Shown: positions 49,642-60,636 of the stretch, one piece after another
Layout of the letters: each line of letters opens with the position of its first letter
How positions within the stretch are numbered: position 1 is the first letter of the stretch
Origin: Symsagittifera roscoffensis
Lineage: Eukaryota; Xenacoelomorpha; Acoela; Convolutidae
Assembly: GCF_963678635.1 (NCBI RefSeq)
Contig: NC_087069.1
Coordinates: forward strand, 8,320,633 to 8,384,632
Length of the DNA stretch: 64,000 bases
Reading direction: 5' to 3'
Program-made: the position numbers and the translations under genes
Notes under the pieces: generated by a model
Seen by the model: the letters and a program-made list of their open reading frames with translations, nothing else
What the model was told of the DNA's origin: nothing
Databases searched by the model: none

Positions 49642-50038
49642 AAACAGAACAACTTTGTTCTCCCCCACCCACTTAACTAGTGTCTAACGACCTCAAACGT
49701 CGATTCACTATCCAAACCTTTCTAAAGACCCAAGACTAATAGAAATTTTTAATCAAAACTAATCATTCAAATTAGGATAAACAGTGAAGAACTTCGGTTA
49801 TTCATCCTTCACTTGACCCCCCTCTTACCAGACCCAGGATAAATTCTAGACTTAGTAAGTTTAAAATAGTATCTAACGAACTACTCGCGTTCTAATTATA
49901 CCTGAACCTTGTGGATCGATTTACTATTCTCCAACCCTTGAACACAATCACTACCCCTAAGTAAGATTAAGTAAGTTAACACCTTAACTTATACTAGTCA
50001 CGAGAAAGTACAAATCATTCTTCGGAATAGATATACTT

Positions 50039-50238
50039 NNNNNNNNNNNNNNNNNNNNNNNNNNNNNNNNNNNNNNNNNNNNNNNNNNNNNNNNNNNNNN
50101 NNNNNNNNNNNNNNNNNNNNNNNNNNNNNNNNNNNNNNNNNNNNNNNNNNNNNNNNNNNNNNNNNNNNNNNNNNNNNNNNNNNNNNNNNNNNNNNNNNNN
50201 NNNNNNNNNNNNNNNNNNNNNNNNNNNNNNNNNNNNNN
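50039..50238. other. Assembly gap, 200 N
   Basis: A run of exactly 200 N, the size often used for gaps of unknown length. It begins inside a giant element leader, so up to about 17 kb of element could be hidden. Confidence 0.95.
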
Positions 50239-51296
50239 GGGAGGGTAGAAAAGAAGATTTTCAGCCGAGTTTTATTTCATATGCCAACCAGTCAAATAGT
50301 TTTCGTTTTTGAATACAACAACTTGACTTGAATGTTTATATTAAGTGAATTCTTTATTTGAAGCAGGTGTTTTTTCAACCGATGGCATTTTTTGAGTTTT
50401 GTCTTTTTTTTGTCACGAAAATTGCATAATAAGTTCCCCAGGTTACTTAGGGTTAGTAACAAATAAGCTCGTATCAGAATGAAACAAAAATTAATCATAT
50501 TACCGTTTCATCGTTTCAAGTAGCTTATTTTGAATTATACTTTTAAAGTTGATGTTGTTACAACCCAATTCCCCAGTTATGCATCATATTTCTCAGTTTT
50601 ACTTTTCTGAACTAATTTCCTAAGTACAGGCTGTAATTGGCGTCGAGGCAACAATGTCTTTTGCCGTTCAACTTTCATTCAACGTTTGAAGAGGCGAAGT
50701 AACTTTGATCACCAACAATGGGTATTTGGGTCTTTGATAGACTCATAGGGGGGATTGGAGGAGGGAGTTTACAAAATTAGCCCTGATTTCTGAAAAAAAT
50801 AGGTAAATTCAAGTGCAATATTTAAAAATCATCAGTTACGCTCGTTTTATGATTGCTTAGATAATGGAATAACCAACTTGTACGCCCTTGTTATTATATC
50901 TAAATTCTCGGCACTTCAAAAAAGTTCAGTTTTTGTTTTGACAGATATTATTCCGATTAAGCAAACATTTCACGGAAGTTTAAAAAAATCAGAAGCAGCC
51001 ATTCTGAACGGTTTGATCAAAAAATCTTTTCAAAAAAAAGTGTGAAAAGTAAAAATGTGAGAATAAATTGAATTTATTTTTGAATTTTAACTGCAGTTCT
51101 CACGAATGAACCTTCTTGTGCATTTATCCTTTCCCTCGAGGATAAAAAGTCTTGCAATTTTTTTTAATGAAACCTAAATGTCAACCTCCCGTTTTTCCAC
51201 CTTCGATTCAAAATTTTTTTTTCAATAGTTTCTTTGTTTTGAAATTGTGAAGCCTAACCCTTTTCTTTTTCTAGTATTAAAACGAAGTTCCTGTTG
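50239..51296. other. Unassigned DNA after the gap
   Basis: AT-rich, with no supported exon. The GPCR exons for transmembrane segments 1-4 must lie upstream of 52911, but I could not find them here. Confidence 0.45.
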
Positions 51297-51535
51297 GATG
51301 ATGAGGATTAATTTTTAAACTATTTCATGATAAATTTTAGAAGCTCCATTGAAAAGCTTTGTTCAAATTTGAACTATTTTCAATAATTTGACGTTAAAAT
51401 TTAGAATACTCTCATTGAGAGTATTCGAAATTTTAACGCCAAATTATTAAAAATAGTTCAAGTTTGAACAAAGCTTTTCAATGGAGCTTCTAAATTTTAG
51501 CATGAACTTGTGGAAAAATTAATCCCGTGCCCTCG
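51297..51535. repeat. Long palindrome (foldback), about 240 bp
   Basis: Left arm 51297-51416 and right arm 51417-51535 are near-perfect reverse complements meeting at AATACTCTCATTGAGAGTATT. The core ~85 bp arms hold only a few mismatches. The pairing weakens outward (AGGATTAATTTTT against AAAAATTAATCC). It contains no ORF. Confidence 0.85.
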
Positions 51536-51697
51536 TCGCACAGTTTTTTTTCAAATGAAAGGATAAGTTTTTTCATACGTCCTCAGTAACTAAAAATTTA
51601 TTTTTGTTAAATTCCGTAAATTCTGTTTAGTTGACTAAAAATGGCTAAAATTTATAAACTGGAACCAACACAACATCCTTTCCGTTAAACATTTCAG

Positions 51698-51936
51698 CGA
51701 GCATTTAGTTAGGAGAATATCAAAAAAGCATCAGCTTGTCGGGTGGCATATCCACTTGAGTTTCTCTTTAAATTTCTGCGCTTATCGATAAACACAGAAC
51801 CCAAAAACTGTCTCAAATTAGAGTAACCCATTAGTTGCGTGGCCGTTATCTCACAGATAATCTCCACAAAGAATTCACCATCTAAGTTAGAATTATGCAA
51901 GATCACATTAAGCCATAACAAAAAACTTAACTTCAG
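51698..51936 (+). other. Possible non-coding exon or chance splice-site pair
   Basis: An acceptor-like AACATTTCAG ends at 51697 and a strong donor CTTCAG|GTGAGT lies at 51936/51937. All three plus frames contain stops. It could be an untranslated exon or a decoy. A 70-codon minus-strand frame overlaps it without support. Confidence 0.2.
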
Positions 51937-52125
51937 GTGAGTGACTAAAGCGATTCTAATTTGGAATACTTCGTTCTTAAAAATTGTGGCCTTTTTCCAA
52001 TATTTTTACTGATTTCATCATATCTGTCTTTTACTCGAAATTCTGATTTTTACTGTAAATTTTAGTTGTTTTTTGTAGAAAAATGAGTCTTGACTACGCT
52101 ATTAAATAAAAACAAGTTTTCTCGT

Positions 52126-52579
52126 AACTGGGCGAAGCCTTGAATGTTCCGATTGCTTTTTGAGATCTTTGGAGCAGTAATAACATAGAAAAAATAAATA
52201 TAAAAAAATGAAATTTAAAAAAAATCATCCCCCCACACGCCATAAAAATAAAATGATAATTTTCGCTAGTAGTAAAAGATCAGTTATGGCAAATAAGCTT
52301 CTTTCAACCAATTTAGAACAATTTTTAGGACGGATTAAATCTCCGCTTACGCGTTAATAGCGCGAAATATATCGCGCGTTAATTGTCCCAAATTGGCCAA
52401 AATGGCAATATTTAAACCCCCATAACCTTACGAAAAATGATCACTCATGAAATAATTTTTCGATTTTAAGCTCAGGACAACAATACCTTTTGAATGATAT
52501 TTTAAAAAAACTCCGTCAAAAATGGCTCGTTCAAAAGTCGAAGCTTATCTGAAGAAAAAAGCCACCCGAGCACAAATAT
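52126..52579 (-). repeat. GTTCCGACT repeat copy 5
   Basis: Orientation as copy 2: GAAGCCTTGAATGTTCCGA at the left, CCCCACACGCCAT, the CGCG palindrome block, then ACCCGAGCACAAATA. The right terminal hairpin is lost. Confidence 0.72.
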
Positions 52580-52910
52580 AGACCTGATTTACACATGAAT
52601 ATACAATTTAATTTTTGAAGAAAGCTGCAATATCAATTACCAGCGATTTCTCATAGACAAACTGCCTAGCGTTTTCTATGCCTAGCCTGAAAATGACTGA
52701 TTTTATAAGTCCCAAATGAACTCTCCAAAAGTCCCAAAAATCCTGATATCTTACCAAACAAAGCCAAAAAACAGTCCAAAAAATCCAAAAATGGTCCCAA
52801 ATAAAGTCTGAAATAGTCAGAAAAATCCGCATAAAGTCCCGGCCAAACACTGAATATAGCCGCAGACATAGCATACGATGAAGTTTATATTTGTTCTTCT
52901 TTTATTGCAG

Positions 52911-53096
52911 GTGTCGGCTCGGTTCATTCCGAACCAGTTCTCGTGCGGGGCTGACTTCATGGACCACAAATACGAGAAGCTCTATCTCTCGCTCCTCTAC
53001 GTTGTGGACTGTGGATGTCCAGTGGCCGTCACAACTGTCATGTACTCTCTCACCCTCGTGGCCATAGTGAAGAGACATAACAAATGGAACAAGAAG
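52911..53096 (+). CDS. GPCR exon: extracellular loop 2, TM5 and start of loop 3
   Basis: It is bounded by TTATTGCAG and AAG|GTAAGC and is 186 bp (62 codons, phase 0 at the 3' end). It encodes the loop-2 Cys (FSCGADF) expected to pair with TM3, then TM5 with its conserved Pro (CGCPVAVTTVMYSLTLVAIV), then a basic start of intracellular loop 3. Together with the next two exons it forms the C-terminal half of a class A receptor, probably for a peptide. The ligand cannot be named. Exons for the N terminus and TM1-TM4 were not found. Confidence 0.85.
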
Positions 53097-54847
53097 GTAA
53101 GCCAGAGGCCATACATTCTTATTTTTCTGCTCACACTCAGGGCCATAGTGAGAAAGAGCAACATGTACTTTGTTCCTTTTTTCACATCCTGAAAGTCATA
53201 GCAAAGAGCCAAAGTTATAGCAAAGAAGCATAGAAGAAACAAAATGAATTTTGTATTTAGAAGACTTTAGAAGACTAAATGAATTTAGAAGACTAAAAGA
53301 ATTTTGTATTTCCAAAAAGACTTTTTTATGACCAAAAAGACCAAATAAGACCAAATAAGGCCAAATAACTATTTGTGTCTTCATACTTTTTTTATGTTTT
53401 TTTTTCAAACTTTTATTGGGTGTGTAATCCCAAATCCTTTTACGTTAAAAAACCTCGCCTGTTTCGTTCTTTTACATGTAGTTTAATCTTCAAGTCTTGT
53501 TTTTGTGAGCAGTAAAACTTTTCGTTTTTTAATAGCGCAAACTAATTTTGTGAAGACTTTTTGCGTGATCACAAAATCGAAAACCTGATTAACAGTAAGC
53601 AGAGAGTATCAGCGCCTGTCTAATTTTATTGATATAAACAAAAAGCTAAAGATAACGAAATTTTTTTGATAAGGTATAAATTTTTGGTAAGAGTATTTTG
53701 GTAAGGCGTTTAGGAGCTATTGAAACATCACTTCTATATAGTTTCACTCATTCACTTTTAATTTGTTTAAAAAACTGAAGCGTGATTTCATGATTTCAAC
53801 ATTTATTTTGCTTTTATGTGTCATTTATGATCGATAAATACTTAGTTTTTGTTATAACTTAACCCAATCAAAACAAAAACGAGCATAATACCAAAATTTG
53901 GTTCAAGAAGAAACAATTGAAATGAAATTTGTGCAGAGCGCGTATACTTTTTGCCTCAAAATACCTTTCACCTTTGAAAGCTTTCACCTAAAAAAGGACG
54001 ATTAAATTTGTTTTTCGCTTCTAATCTGCCTGGAAATTACAAACAATTCAATTTCCAGTCTTTTTGTGCTAAGTTGATTGCTCTAGAGGTGTGTTTACCC
54101 CCTAACCCGCCTCTTTTTCATTTAGAATTTGACTTTAACATTCATACTGAAAACGAAAAAAAAAAACTGACCTCGAGAGGCGCCTGAAAACACAGATGTA
54201 ATCTACTTTAAAGCGATCTCTCAAGTTGATTAAGAGGAAATCATCAGAAAATTTTTTTACTCCATTTACTCCAAAATTTATTCCGCGATAGTCAAATGAT
54301 ACTATTCGCAGTCCCGCATTGGAATTCAATGAATATAAATCGCTTCATGGCAGTGTCTATTAAACTGAAAACTAATTGGTTATAATCAAATAAATTGATT
54401 ATAGTGCTTTTATTTTTAAAAGCATTAAAACCCATTGCAAATTAATTATAACCATTTTTTTATTTTAAGGATAAAAACAATGAAATTCGAAATCATTTTT
54501 TGGCATGTTTTATGGTTTTTTAGTCAATTTTGAAGTTTTTACTGAATATTAGATTACCTAAGCAGTTTCAAACCTTTATACAACTTGATTTGTACCCACA
54601 TTTGTATTAACACCTGTACCGACTGTAGCAAGTCAGAAAAGACCCAAATTTCTATTTAGATATCAATTAGTACAGTTTTTTAATCAAACTGACTTATGCA
54701 AGTCGAATAATGATCAAATTTGAACTAAATCAAACTTTTTAAAGCTAACTGTGTCTCAAGTTTTCCAATATGATTTGAACGTTTTTTATACACAGAAACA
54801 ACCATTTGAAATTTATATGTTCAAAAGGAGCATTTTGCTGGCTTTTT
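53097..54847 (+). other. GPCR intron, first part
   Basis: No coding evidence. The start includes degenerate GACCAAATA and TTTAGAAGACTAAA simple repeats (53255-53370). The 5.0 kb intron continues to 58118 and is filled with repeats listed separately. Confidence 0.6.
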
Positions 54848-55247
54848 GTTCCGACTTTCGATACGAAAGTAACGGAATATTTGTGCTCGGGGTGGGTTTT
54901 TTTTTCTTCAGACAAATTTCGACTTTTTAACTAGCCACTTTTGACGGAATTTTTTTATATCATTCAAAAGGTATTGTTGTCCTGAGCTTAAATTTGAAAA
55001 AATATTTCACCTGTAATCTTTTTTCGTTAAGTTATGAGAGTTTAAAGATTGCCATTTTCACCAATTTGGGACAATTAACGCGCGATATAATTCGCGCTAT
55101 TAACGCGTAAGCGGAGATTTAATCCGTCTTATAAATCGTTCAAAATTGGTTGAACGAAGCTTATTTGCCATAATTGATTTGTTACTAGGAGCGAAATCTA
55201 TTCTTTTGTTTTTTTTTATATATGGCCCTGATACGAGCAGTCTTGTT
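54848..55247 (+). repeat. GTTCCGACT repeat copy 6 (in GPCR intron)
   Basis: Begins GTTCCGACTTTCGATACGAA, a hairpin-forming end, and includes the CGCGCGATATAATTCGCGC block. It ends near GCAGTCTTGTTT. The far GTTCCGACT/hairpin segment is deleted. Confidence 0.75.
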
Positions 55248-55694
55248 TGAGTTTTATGAGCAAGTTTTTGTATCACGAAAATTAAATTTCACGTTCTATC
55301 ACAAAAAAAACAAGTTCTATGACAGCTTTTGCTATTTCAATGAGCCTGTAGCTCATTAATTTTTTATTTACAAATCTTGTTCAGGCTACCATTTAACGCC
55401 TGGTGCATTTCTTTTTGACTAAACACAATGCAAATTACGCTCTCTGTCTATAAAGTGCAATTGGAATAAAATACGTAAAATGTATTTTGTGACAAATTGA
55501 GACTGATTTGTGGAAATCCCAAGAGAAAAACATGACATATTGATCCCAAATTGTTCTAGAAATGGGCCAATCTTAATAATATATGAAGGCGTCTTTAGAT
55601 CAAATTAGGGAAGATTGCCGAAAATTGATGTAGTTAGATTGTATTACAGATGACCGTAAACAGTTGAGGATAGGTTTCCCTACTCCGTTCTATA
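55248..55694. other. Intronic DNA, nothing recognised
   Basis: About 450 bp of AT-rich intron without repeats or frames that I can support. Confidence 0.5.
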
Positions 55695-55702
55695 TCCCTC
55701 GC

Positions 55703-56144
55703 CAGGGGCAGATTTAGGGGGGGGGCGGACACCCCCCCCCCCCCCCCCCCCCCCACCCTCAGGGATTCGACCCCCTGCCGACCCAAAGGGTCCCCCCTTT
55801 GATACTTTTTCGGAAATCCATTTTTGGCCGACCGACCCTAAAATTTTTCTAAAGGCGCCTTCGGCGCCAATATATACTAACTTTGAGGGGGAGCACGCGC
55901 CAAAAAAAACGCGATTTTTTTTTGTCAAATTTTTTCAAAAAGTGCCCAAAAACGGCTTTTTTGACTGTTTTTTCAAAACTTTGCCTGCGACGCAGAAAAT
56001 TTTACCAAAATAGGGGCAAAACAGTGCTTTGGGAGAGCTCGAAAAATCAATTTCGTCAATCTAAAAAAAAAGGTCGTCAAAAGTTTGGAAAATTTTTTGA
56101 AAATCTGCCCCCCCACACTTGAGAAAATCTTAGATCCGCCCCTG
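55703..56144 (+). mobile_element. hAT-like MITE with 8 bp target duplication
   Basis: Termini CAGGGGCAGATTTAGG and CTTAGATCCGCCCCTG are inverted. The flanks TCCCTCGC (55695-55702) and TCCGTCGC (56145-56152) match at 7 of 8 bases. CAGGGGCGGATCTAG-type ends with 8 bp duplications are characteristic of hAT elements. At 442 bp it has no transposase. It contains a G9/C22-type homopolymer run near 55718-55754. Confidence 0.8.
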
Positions 56145-56447
56145 TCCGTCGCTACTCTATTTGTCTGTATGTTATTTTTTTCGTTTCCTATGTGAACAGA
56201 AATTTAAAAAAGCTGCCAAAAAAACTGAGTCAAAAAGAATTCAAAACGCAACACTGGGGTATGGAAACATCAAGTATATCAGGTGAAATGATATGAAGTT
56301 TTGTTCGTTTTGCTGGAGATCTTGCAAAACCTATTTTTAGGCTGTCTAATTTAAGGTTGTAGATATTCCGAGACCCACCCTTGTTTTCCGTTTTGATGCA
56401 AAACAAACGATTAAAAAATCAATTTCGTTAGTTTTCTTAATGTTATT

Positions 56448-56974
56448 GTTCCGACTTTCGATACGAAAGTAACGGAATATTTGTGCTCGGGGTGGGTGTT
56501 TTTTTCTCCAGACAAATTTCGACTTTTTAACTAGCTTTTGTTGACGGAATTGTTTTATATCATTCGAAAGGTATTGTTGTCCTGAGCTCAAATTTTAAAA
56601 GATATTTTACCTGTGATCATTTTTTGTAAAGTTACGGGGGTTTAAAGTTTGGCATTTTGGCCAATTTGGGACAATTAACGCGCGATATATTTCGCGCTAT
56701 TAACGCATAAGCGGAGAGTTAATCCCTGTGAAAAATAGTTCTAAATTGGTCAAAAATAGCTAATTTGCCATTATTGATTTGTTACAAGGAGCGAGATCTA
56801 TCCTTTTGTACTTTATATGTCGTGTGGGTGATGTTTTTCAAAAAAAAATCAAACTTTAGGAATTTTTTTTCATTTTGTTTCATTTCATTTTATTTTTCCA
56901 TGTTATTACTGCTCCATAGGCCTTATAAGGCAGTCGGAACATTCAGGGCCTCGCCCTCATACGAGCAGTCTTGT
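56448..56974 (+). repeat. GTTCCGACT repeat copy 7 (full length, in GPCR intron)
   Basis: A full-length copy in reverse orientation to copy 2. It has the terminal hairpin at the left, CGCGCGATATATTTCGCGC in the middle, GTGTGGGTGATG, then GGCAGTCGGAACATTCAGGG and GAGCAGTCTTGTT at the right. Confidence 0.78.
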
Positions 56975-57470
56975 TCGTATTTGTTTTCAAAAAGTAAAAG
57001 CTTCAAATTGTTATGCAATAAATGTCATTCTTTCGAGTTTAGAGCTTATCTCGTTTAATATAAAAAAATTTTTGGAATAAAATAATTTAATTATTTTTTA
57101 TCAATTTTATTCAAAGAATTTCAAATGGCAAAAATGCCAAAAAGTAATTTGAGTGGTACATTCAATTTCGCAGATTTTACTCAACAGTTTGTTTTCTTAC
57201 TAGCAAAATTTTGGAATCAACTATTTGTTATTACAAAAGTATAGATCGCGCCTGCAATGCAGAACTGAATATAGTTCGTGTTTTTAAACAATATTAAGTC
57301 CTCGATAAATTTTTTTCGAAGGCTAGAAATGAATAACTATCTGGTTGTTTGTTTTTTAATTTTCTTATGATTGATTTAAAAATTTAATCAAAAATTATTT
57401 TAAAAAAATGAAAAAAGTTAAGTTTGATTGGTCTCGATCTTCGAAAGTGTTGTCATAATTTAACGAGAAT

Positions 57471-57648
57471 CCGCCACCCCCTCGAGAAAACTCTTGAATT
57501 GATAAACCCAAATCCAAGAAAAAAAACAAATAATTTAAAAAAAGAATAGCCATAAAAAATTTTAAAAAATTGACAGACATTATACTGATTATTCTTTCAA
57601 TTTTTCGTTTTAGGGACAGAGTTTTCTCAAGGGATTGCGGACTCTCAT
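57471..57648. repeat. Inverted-repeat element in GPCR intron
   Basis: GAGAATCCGCCACC..GAGAAAACTC at the left pairs with GAGTTTTCTCAAGG..GCGGACTCTC at the right, across about 178 bp of AT-rich DNA. It is probably a small foldback or MITE. Confidence 0.6.
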
Positions 57649-58118
57649 AAAATTTTTGACAACCGTTTCCTTGATTAAGATCAATCAATTTTCAATTGTC
57701 TTTCAACTTTTTAATTAGTTGTGGCTATATTCCAATGTGTTGTGTCTATTCAATTTACAATTGAGCAGCTTTTGTCCACACGTTCGAAACTTTTTTTCTC
57801 AGGTTTTCTTTTCTGTTCAGAGATTGCACGGCTTATTAGATGGGCTTTAATGTAATTTGTGCCTCATTTGAAAAAAAATTTCCGAAAACTGTTTGTCATA
57901 CAATTTTCATAAATGACAAAATTTTATTAGTCATACAATTTCCATTTATGGGAAAATGTTTATTATAGAGATTTCATACAATTTTCTGTACGTATGGAGT
58001 TGTATGGTTGTATGACAAGAAGTTTTCCATTTATGGGAATTGCTTGATAAGCATTTTCGGTCATCCCGTGTCGGATCCCTTTCTCACTGTACTAATCTAT
58101 GGTGTATTTTGCATGCAG

Positions 58119-58282
58119 AGCAGCAACAATCTTGGCCATAAAAAGAGACCCCTGAATGTGAGGATGGTGTTCCTGGTGCTGTCAATCATAGCCACCTTCT
58201 GGATCTGCTACCTCCCTTTCTGGACATTCAACTTGGCAACTGTGTTCACAATCCAGCCGGACTTTGGCGACTGGGATCTCAG
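58119..58282 (+). CDS. GPCR exon: end of loop 3, TM6 and extracellular loop 3
   Basis: It lies between TTTTGCATGCAG and CTCAG|GTATCC and is 164 bp, entering at phase 0 and leaving at phase 2. A basic HKKRPLNVRM lead into TM6 is followed by FLVLSIIATFWICYLPFW. The C-x-L-P-F core corresponds to the conserved CWxP motif of class A receptors, with Tyr in place of Trp. An acidic loop (QPDFGDWD) follows. Codon use is clearly more GC-rich than the intron around it. A MITE starts just 54 bp after the donor. Confidence 0.87.
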
Positions 58283-58335
58283 GTATCCAACTTTGCTTCA
58301 AAACGACTGTTGTTGTTATTGTAAAAGATGAATTG

Positions 58336-58516
58336 GATCTTGTTAACTACCCCCCCCTTTTGGACCTTGTTAATTGTTTATTTCCCTCCTATGAAGGTAT
58401 TATTTTTGACAACCATTTCTGTATAAAATATTGTTGTAAGCTTATTGAAAATGTGGCCGCCAAAGTTGAATTCTGAAAATCGAAATAGGGGGAGGGGGGG
58501 AATAGTTAACAAGATC
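58336..58516. mobile_element. Small MITE with GATCTTGTTAACTA ends
   Basis: The left end GATCTTGTTAACTACCCCCC pairs with the right end GGGGGGAATAGTTAACAAGATC across 181 bp. Layout and C-run/G-run ends resemble 45403-45604, so they may be one family. It lies close to the GPCR exon donor. Confidence 0.65.
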
Positions 58517-58529
58517 AGATTAATTTTAT

Positions 58530-58800
58530 GATTCTTATTAGTGTAAAAAGGATGCCGAAGGATTTCCCCCAGGAAAGGGGGAGAGTGTTAAGTAGACCCA
58601 AACGACGTTGTCATGCATTTCAGGAAGGTTTTGACCAAAAATTTGCTTTTGTTTGGGCGCGCGCTTCATCAAAGTTAATATATTTTGGCTCCAAAGGCGT
58701 ATTTAAAAAATAAGTACCGGTCAGCCGAAAAAATAGGTAATTAAATAGTACTAAAAGGTGGTGAGGGGAGATGAGTCCATAAAAAATTCAGCCCCCGCCC
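58530..58800. repeat. hAT-like MITE fragment
   Basis: It shares GACCAAAAATTTGC with 44026-44390. Its GGCGCGCGCTTCATCAAAGTTAATATATT and AAAGGCG parts are read in reverse in 55850-55900. Termini are lost. Confidence 0.45.
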
Positions 58801-60053
58801 ACCCTTCCTTATAATTTCGCTACTGCTTCACATCGTGTTCGAAATTTTTTTTCTGTAAATAACTTGACTTTTTCCTCAAATTTATCGTTGTTATTTTTTG
58901 GTCAACAAGACTTATTAAACTAATTATTCGCTTCAAGACCGTCTGGAAATTGAGAGCAATTCAATTTCCAGCCTTTCTCCTTCTAATCTGATTTCTCTTC
59001 AAACAAATTGGCTATCTAAATTAATCTCTTACTGAATTGAATTTGACTTGACTAATCAAACTGGGTAAATGAAAAATAAAACCGCGCTCGATAAGTGCCC
59101 AAAATAGAAGAAATAATCTAGATTGAATAACTATCAGTATTCAGTACAACATCTCAAGCTGATTTCAAGGAAATAGTATGGAAAATATCATACAAAGTAG
59201 AATGCCTTGAAACACTGACGAAAGCTCATTCATAAAAAAAAAACAGTCTTTGATTTTCATTGTCCTCTTCAACTATTTGTCCTCTTTTCATTTCGAATTT
59301 CAGAAAATGAACTGTCATTACCGATAAAAAAGATAAAATTAATTGAACAAATTGCTTTAAAACTAATAAAAAGAACACCAAAAAACCCTTAATGTCTTTA
59401 AACTACATGAATTCGCACAACGCAGTTTTTTTGCGAATAACAAATTGGTGTTGGTAGTTAGAAGGCTCGAGCAACCTAGCTTGCCTGAAAACAGGGCAAT
59501 TTCCGGTAAAAAATAGAATTTTTTTAAAACAACGATTTACCCCCACAAACAGCTTAAGGCCAGCTCAAAAATTATCAAATAATTTAACTAACTTAATTTT
59601 TTATAGCAGATGATCGATTTTTCAAAAAAATTTATTTGACATTGTGGGATGAATTGATTGCACGTTGGTAATGATCAGAATTATAATTTCAAAAACAAAT
59701 TTCAAAATTTGAATTTTTATCTGCCTATTAGGCACACAGAAGAAATTAAATAAAACAAGTCCCTTACATATCCTTTTAGCCGTTACCCTCAGCAACTAAA
59801 CAGCTATGCCATAGCAGGTGTGGAACTCGATATGTTGGGTTTCTGTAACGGCAATAATGCCTGTAATAGACCCATATGTTGTTTTGTGGATATTTTCATA
59901 AATTGGCTGACTACTTTTGTCCAAGTGAATATTTTGGGTTCTAACACGTGTATGGCCAGCTTTTTAATTTCGTATAACTGGGATTAATTTTTTTATTTTG
60001 GTCCTAATTAGTACTCACTTTATTGAGATTGAACCTCTATTTGTGTTTTGCAG
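58801..60053 (+). other. Rest of GPCR intron 2
   Basis: AT-rich intron DNA with nothing coding, ending in TTGTGTTTTGCAG, the acceptor of the last exon. Confidence 0.6.
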
Positions 60054-60546
60054 AGGGTTCTTCATCATTCTGACATACATCAACGCAGCCCTGAACCCAG
60101 TGTTCTACTCCATTCTACCCGAAACGAGACGCAAAATACTTCTGAAAACCCTCCTTTGTAGAGGCAACGAAGGAGACGATCACGCTTACGTTTTCACAGA
60201 CGAGAACAAAAAGCAAAACCCGTCCAATAAAAACTCGGATGATTCGCAGAACAATCGCCCAATGGGCAACGAGCTTGAAATGCAGCCGATCAATCATCAG
60301 AAGTTTTCGACTTCAACTCGTATCACGACTCACTCCATCGAATCGCCCAACAACAATGTCATAATCAGTGTCGACGTCAATGAACGCTCGCCAGATTGGA
60401 AGGTCAAAGAAGTTCACATGAACGAACTCATTGAACAAATCGAAGGTCGAAATGGAATCGTTAAAGGTCAAACGAAAGACGGGTTCCAAGGTCACCAAGA
60501 GCAAATTGGATCTTCTTTCATGCCAAATGGAGAATGTGAAGTGTGA
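60054..60546 (+). CDS. GPCR last exon: TM7, helix 8 and C-terminal tail
   Basis: The first base completes the Arg codon split at 58282, so phase agrees across the intron. TM7 reads FFIILTYINAALNPVFYSIL, with the NPxxY motif as NPVFY. ETRRKILLKTLLC follows, a helix-8-like segment with a possible palmitoylation Cys. The tail is about 150 residues, polar, rich in Asn, Ser, Glu and Lys, and ends at TGA 60544-60546. It offers several Ser/Thr phosphorylation candidates. Orphan peptide-type receptor is the safest label. Confidence 0.88.
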
Positions 60547-60630
60547 AAAACTAATTGAAATATTTAAAAACATTACCAAATATAGAATGTTTCTGGGTAA
60601 CTTTGATCTGTGTTGTATGTGCAGTGTTCA

Positions 60631-60636
60631 AATAAA
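60631..60636 (+). terminator. Polyadenylation signal of the GPCR gene
   Basis: AATAAA lies 85 bp after the stop, a normal spacing for a short 3' UTR. Confidence 0.6.

Larger units (their letters stand above)
48500..50038 (+). mobile_element. 5' end of another giant env-type element (interrupted by gap)
   Basis: A 410 bp LTR, primer site, 77-aa ORF and twin hairpins follow the order of 2602-4150. The copy runs into a run of N and does not resume after it, so the rest is missing from the assembly or deleted. It belongs to LTR subfamily 2, like the left-edge copy. Confidence 0.9.

Noticed and set aside
51709-51921. 70-codon minus-strand frame that reads plausibly as protein
   Set aside because: It lies between plus-strand splice-like sites, lacks exon borders on its own strand, and matches no domain I know.
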